Shown one piece after another: positions 5,165-6,362 of a stretch of DNA of 6,362 nt. A model generated the notes under the pieces. It was not told the origin of the DNA. It saw only the letters and a list, made by a program, of their open reading frames with translations, and searched no databases. The stretch is from Chrysiogenales bacterium (GTDB lineage Bacteria; Acidobacteriota; Aminicenantia; UBA2199). Both the position numbers and the translations under genes were made by a program. The stretch spans positions 1 to 6,362 of the forward strand of contig SPCN01000139.1 in the NCBI GenBank assembly GCA_004525465.1. Reading direction: 5' to 3'. Every line of letters begins with the position of its first letter. Position 1 is the first letter of the stretch.

Positions 5165-6362
5165 ATGAGCAAAGCCATCATCAGTAAAGGCGAAGATCTG
5201 ACCCCCAAAGAGATCGTGCGCGAGTTGGACAAGTACATCATCGGTCAGAACAATGCCAAGAAAGCTGTGAGTATCGCCCTGCGCAATCGTTTCCGCCGCC
5301 AGAAGCTGCCCGTCGAAATCGCCGAAGACATCATTCCTAAAAACATCCTGATGATCGGCCCCACCGGGGTAGGTAAAACCGAGATCGCCCGCCGCTTGGC
5401 CAAGCTGACCCGTTCCCCTTTCCTGAAAGTGGAGGCTTCGAAATTCACCGAGGTCGGCTACGTGGGCCGCGACGTGGAATCGATCGTCCGTGACCTGGTG
5501 CGCATCGCCGTCGATTTGGTCAAGGCCGAGAAGATGGCGGAAAACAACGAAAAAGCCCGGCGCAACACCGAGGAAAAAATACTGTCCATCCTGTTGCCAC
5601 CGCCAAAGGCTGCCAAAGGGACGGCCGAGGAAGACGAGAATGAAGCCGAGAATTTTAAGGAAAGCAGGGAAAAATTTCGCAAAATGCTGCGTGAAGGCAA
5701 ATTAAATGACCGCATCATCGAAGTGGATGTCAAGTCCAATGCCTTCACCCCTTTTGAGATATTTTCCGCCTCCGGGGTCGAGGAGATCGGCATCCAGATC
5801 AGCGAAATGATGCCCAATCTGATGGGAGCAAAAGGCCCCAAAAAGCGCAAAATGACTCTTGGTGAAGCTTTCGATTACATGCTTATGGAAGAACAGAACC
5901 GGCTGCTGGACATGGACCAGGTAGCCAAGATCGCCGTCGGCCGAACCGAGCAGATGGGCATCGTGTTTCTCGATGAGATCGACAAGATCGCCGGCCGTGA
6001 AAGCAGCAGCCACGGCCCCATGGTTTCCAGAGAAGGAGTGCAGCGCGACCTGTTACCGGTCATCGAAGGGACTACGGTCAATACCAAGTACGGCATGGTC
6101 AAAACCGATCATATACTTTTCATCGGCGCCGGCGCCTTCCACGTGGCCAAGCCCGCGGACATGATCCCCGAACTCCAGGGGCGTTTTCCCATCCGCGTGG
6201 AACTCGAATCGCTGAACAAGTCCGATTTCATACGCATCCTCACCGAGCCGAAAAACGCCCTGGTCAAGCAGTACCAGAACCTGCTGGGCACCGAAGGACT
6301 GGAGATCCTTTTCAGCGAGGATGCCATCGAGGAGATCGCCACCATGGCCGTGGAGATCAACA
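5165..6362 (+). CDS. hslU: ATP-dependent protease ATPase subunit HslU (3' end cut by window)
   Basis: The AAA+ unfoldase that recognises, unfolds and threads substrates into HslV. 399 codons are present of an expected 450 or so. Motifs in order are IIGQ (25-28), Walker A GPTGVGKT (65-72), pore loop GYVG (98-101), the helical intermediate I-domain (about 110-235), and Walker B IVFLDEID (266-273). Next come FIGAGAF (319-325) and QGRFPIRVEL (338-347), whose R340 corresponds to the arginine finger. The I-domain has a proline run (145-147) and a charged, acidic stretch (about 154-170), and seems several residues longer than in E. coli. The missing end would hold the sensor-2 arginine and the C-terminal tail that activates HslV. 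ATG at 5165 is one base after the hslV stop, with a good ribosome-binding site. There is no frameshift within the visible part. Confidence 0.97.
   Translation, partial: MSKAIISKGEDLTPKEIVRELDKYIIGQNNAKKAVSIALRNRFRRQKLPVEIAEDIIPKNILMIGPTGVGKTEIARRLAKLTRSPFLKVEASKFTEVGYVGRDVESIVRDLVRIAVDLVKAEKMAENNEKARRNTEEKILSILLPPPKAAKGTAEEDENEAENFKESREKFRKMLREGKLNDRIIEVDVKSNAFTPFEIFSASGVEEIGIQISEMMPNLMGAKGPKKRKMTLGEAFDYMLMEEQNRLLDMDQVAKIAVGRTEQMGIVFLDEIDKIAGRESSSHGPMVSREGVQRDLLPVIEGTTVNTKYGMVKTDHILFIGAGAFHVAKPADMIPELQGRFPIRVELESLNKSDFIRILTEPKNALVKQYQNLLGTEGLEILFSEDAIEEIATMAVEIN

Noticed and set aside
4726..5241. Minus-strand reading frame of 171 residues
   Set aside because: It is antisense to hslV and the start of hslU, whose identities are certain.
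5300..5900. Insertion or frameshift in hslU, suggested by the acidic, low-complexity stretch
   Set aside because: The frame is continuous to the window end, and the stretch lies in the I-domain, which varies in length and charge in this family.

Overview
The window reads as a piece of bacterial chromosome carrying five protein genes and no sign of phage, plasmid, CRISPR or RNA genes. The codons are rich in G and C. The membrane sulfatase gene and the intergenic DNA look more AT-rich by eye. The proteins are housekeeping types with an unusual flavour: a bacterial COG0731-type radical SAM enzyme, a stand-alone sulfatase-like membrane enzyme, and HslV starting M-H-A-T-T. That would suit an uncultured Gram-negative lineage (Acidobacteriota/Aminicenantota or a deltaproteobacterial relative), but this taxonomic guess is weak and comes only from remembered protein flavour.

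Layout. From 1 to 1185 (+) lies an RlmI-type rRNA cytosine methyltransferase whose start codon is just outside the window. From 1261 to 2214 (+) follows a radical SAM protein of the 'FGPVPSRRLG' family. The 75-bp gap between them holds a very GC-rich hairpin. Between the convergent ends at 2214 and 2370 sits a second, G/C-run palindrome. From 4373 down to 2370 (-) is a five-helix membrane protein with an extracytoplasmic sulfatase/phosphotransferase domain. A 250-bp divergent intergenic region follows. It has a good sigma-70-like promoter for each direction and a threefold direct repeat between them. From 4639 (or 4627) to 5163 (+) is hslV, followed one base later by hslU, which runs off the window at 6362.

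How the genes work together. hslV and hslU encode the two halves of the HslVU (ClpYQ) ATP-dependent protease and are clearly one operon. The methyltransferase and radical SAM genes are same-strand neighbours, and both may act on RNA, but the link is only inferred. The sulfatase-like gene shares only its promoter region with hslVU.

No wholly new system is evident. The points most worth following up are the two divergent promoters, both predicting extremely short or absent 5' leaders, the phased ACGTCA-GCGA repeats between them, and the Thr in place of the sulfatase Cys/Ser nucleophile.
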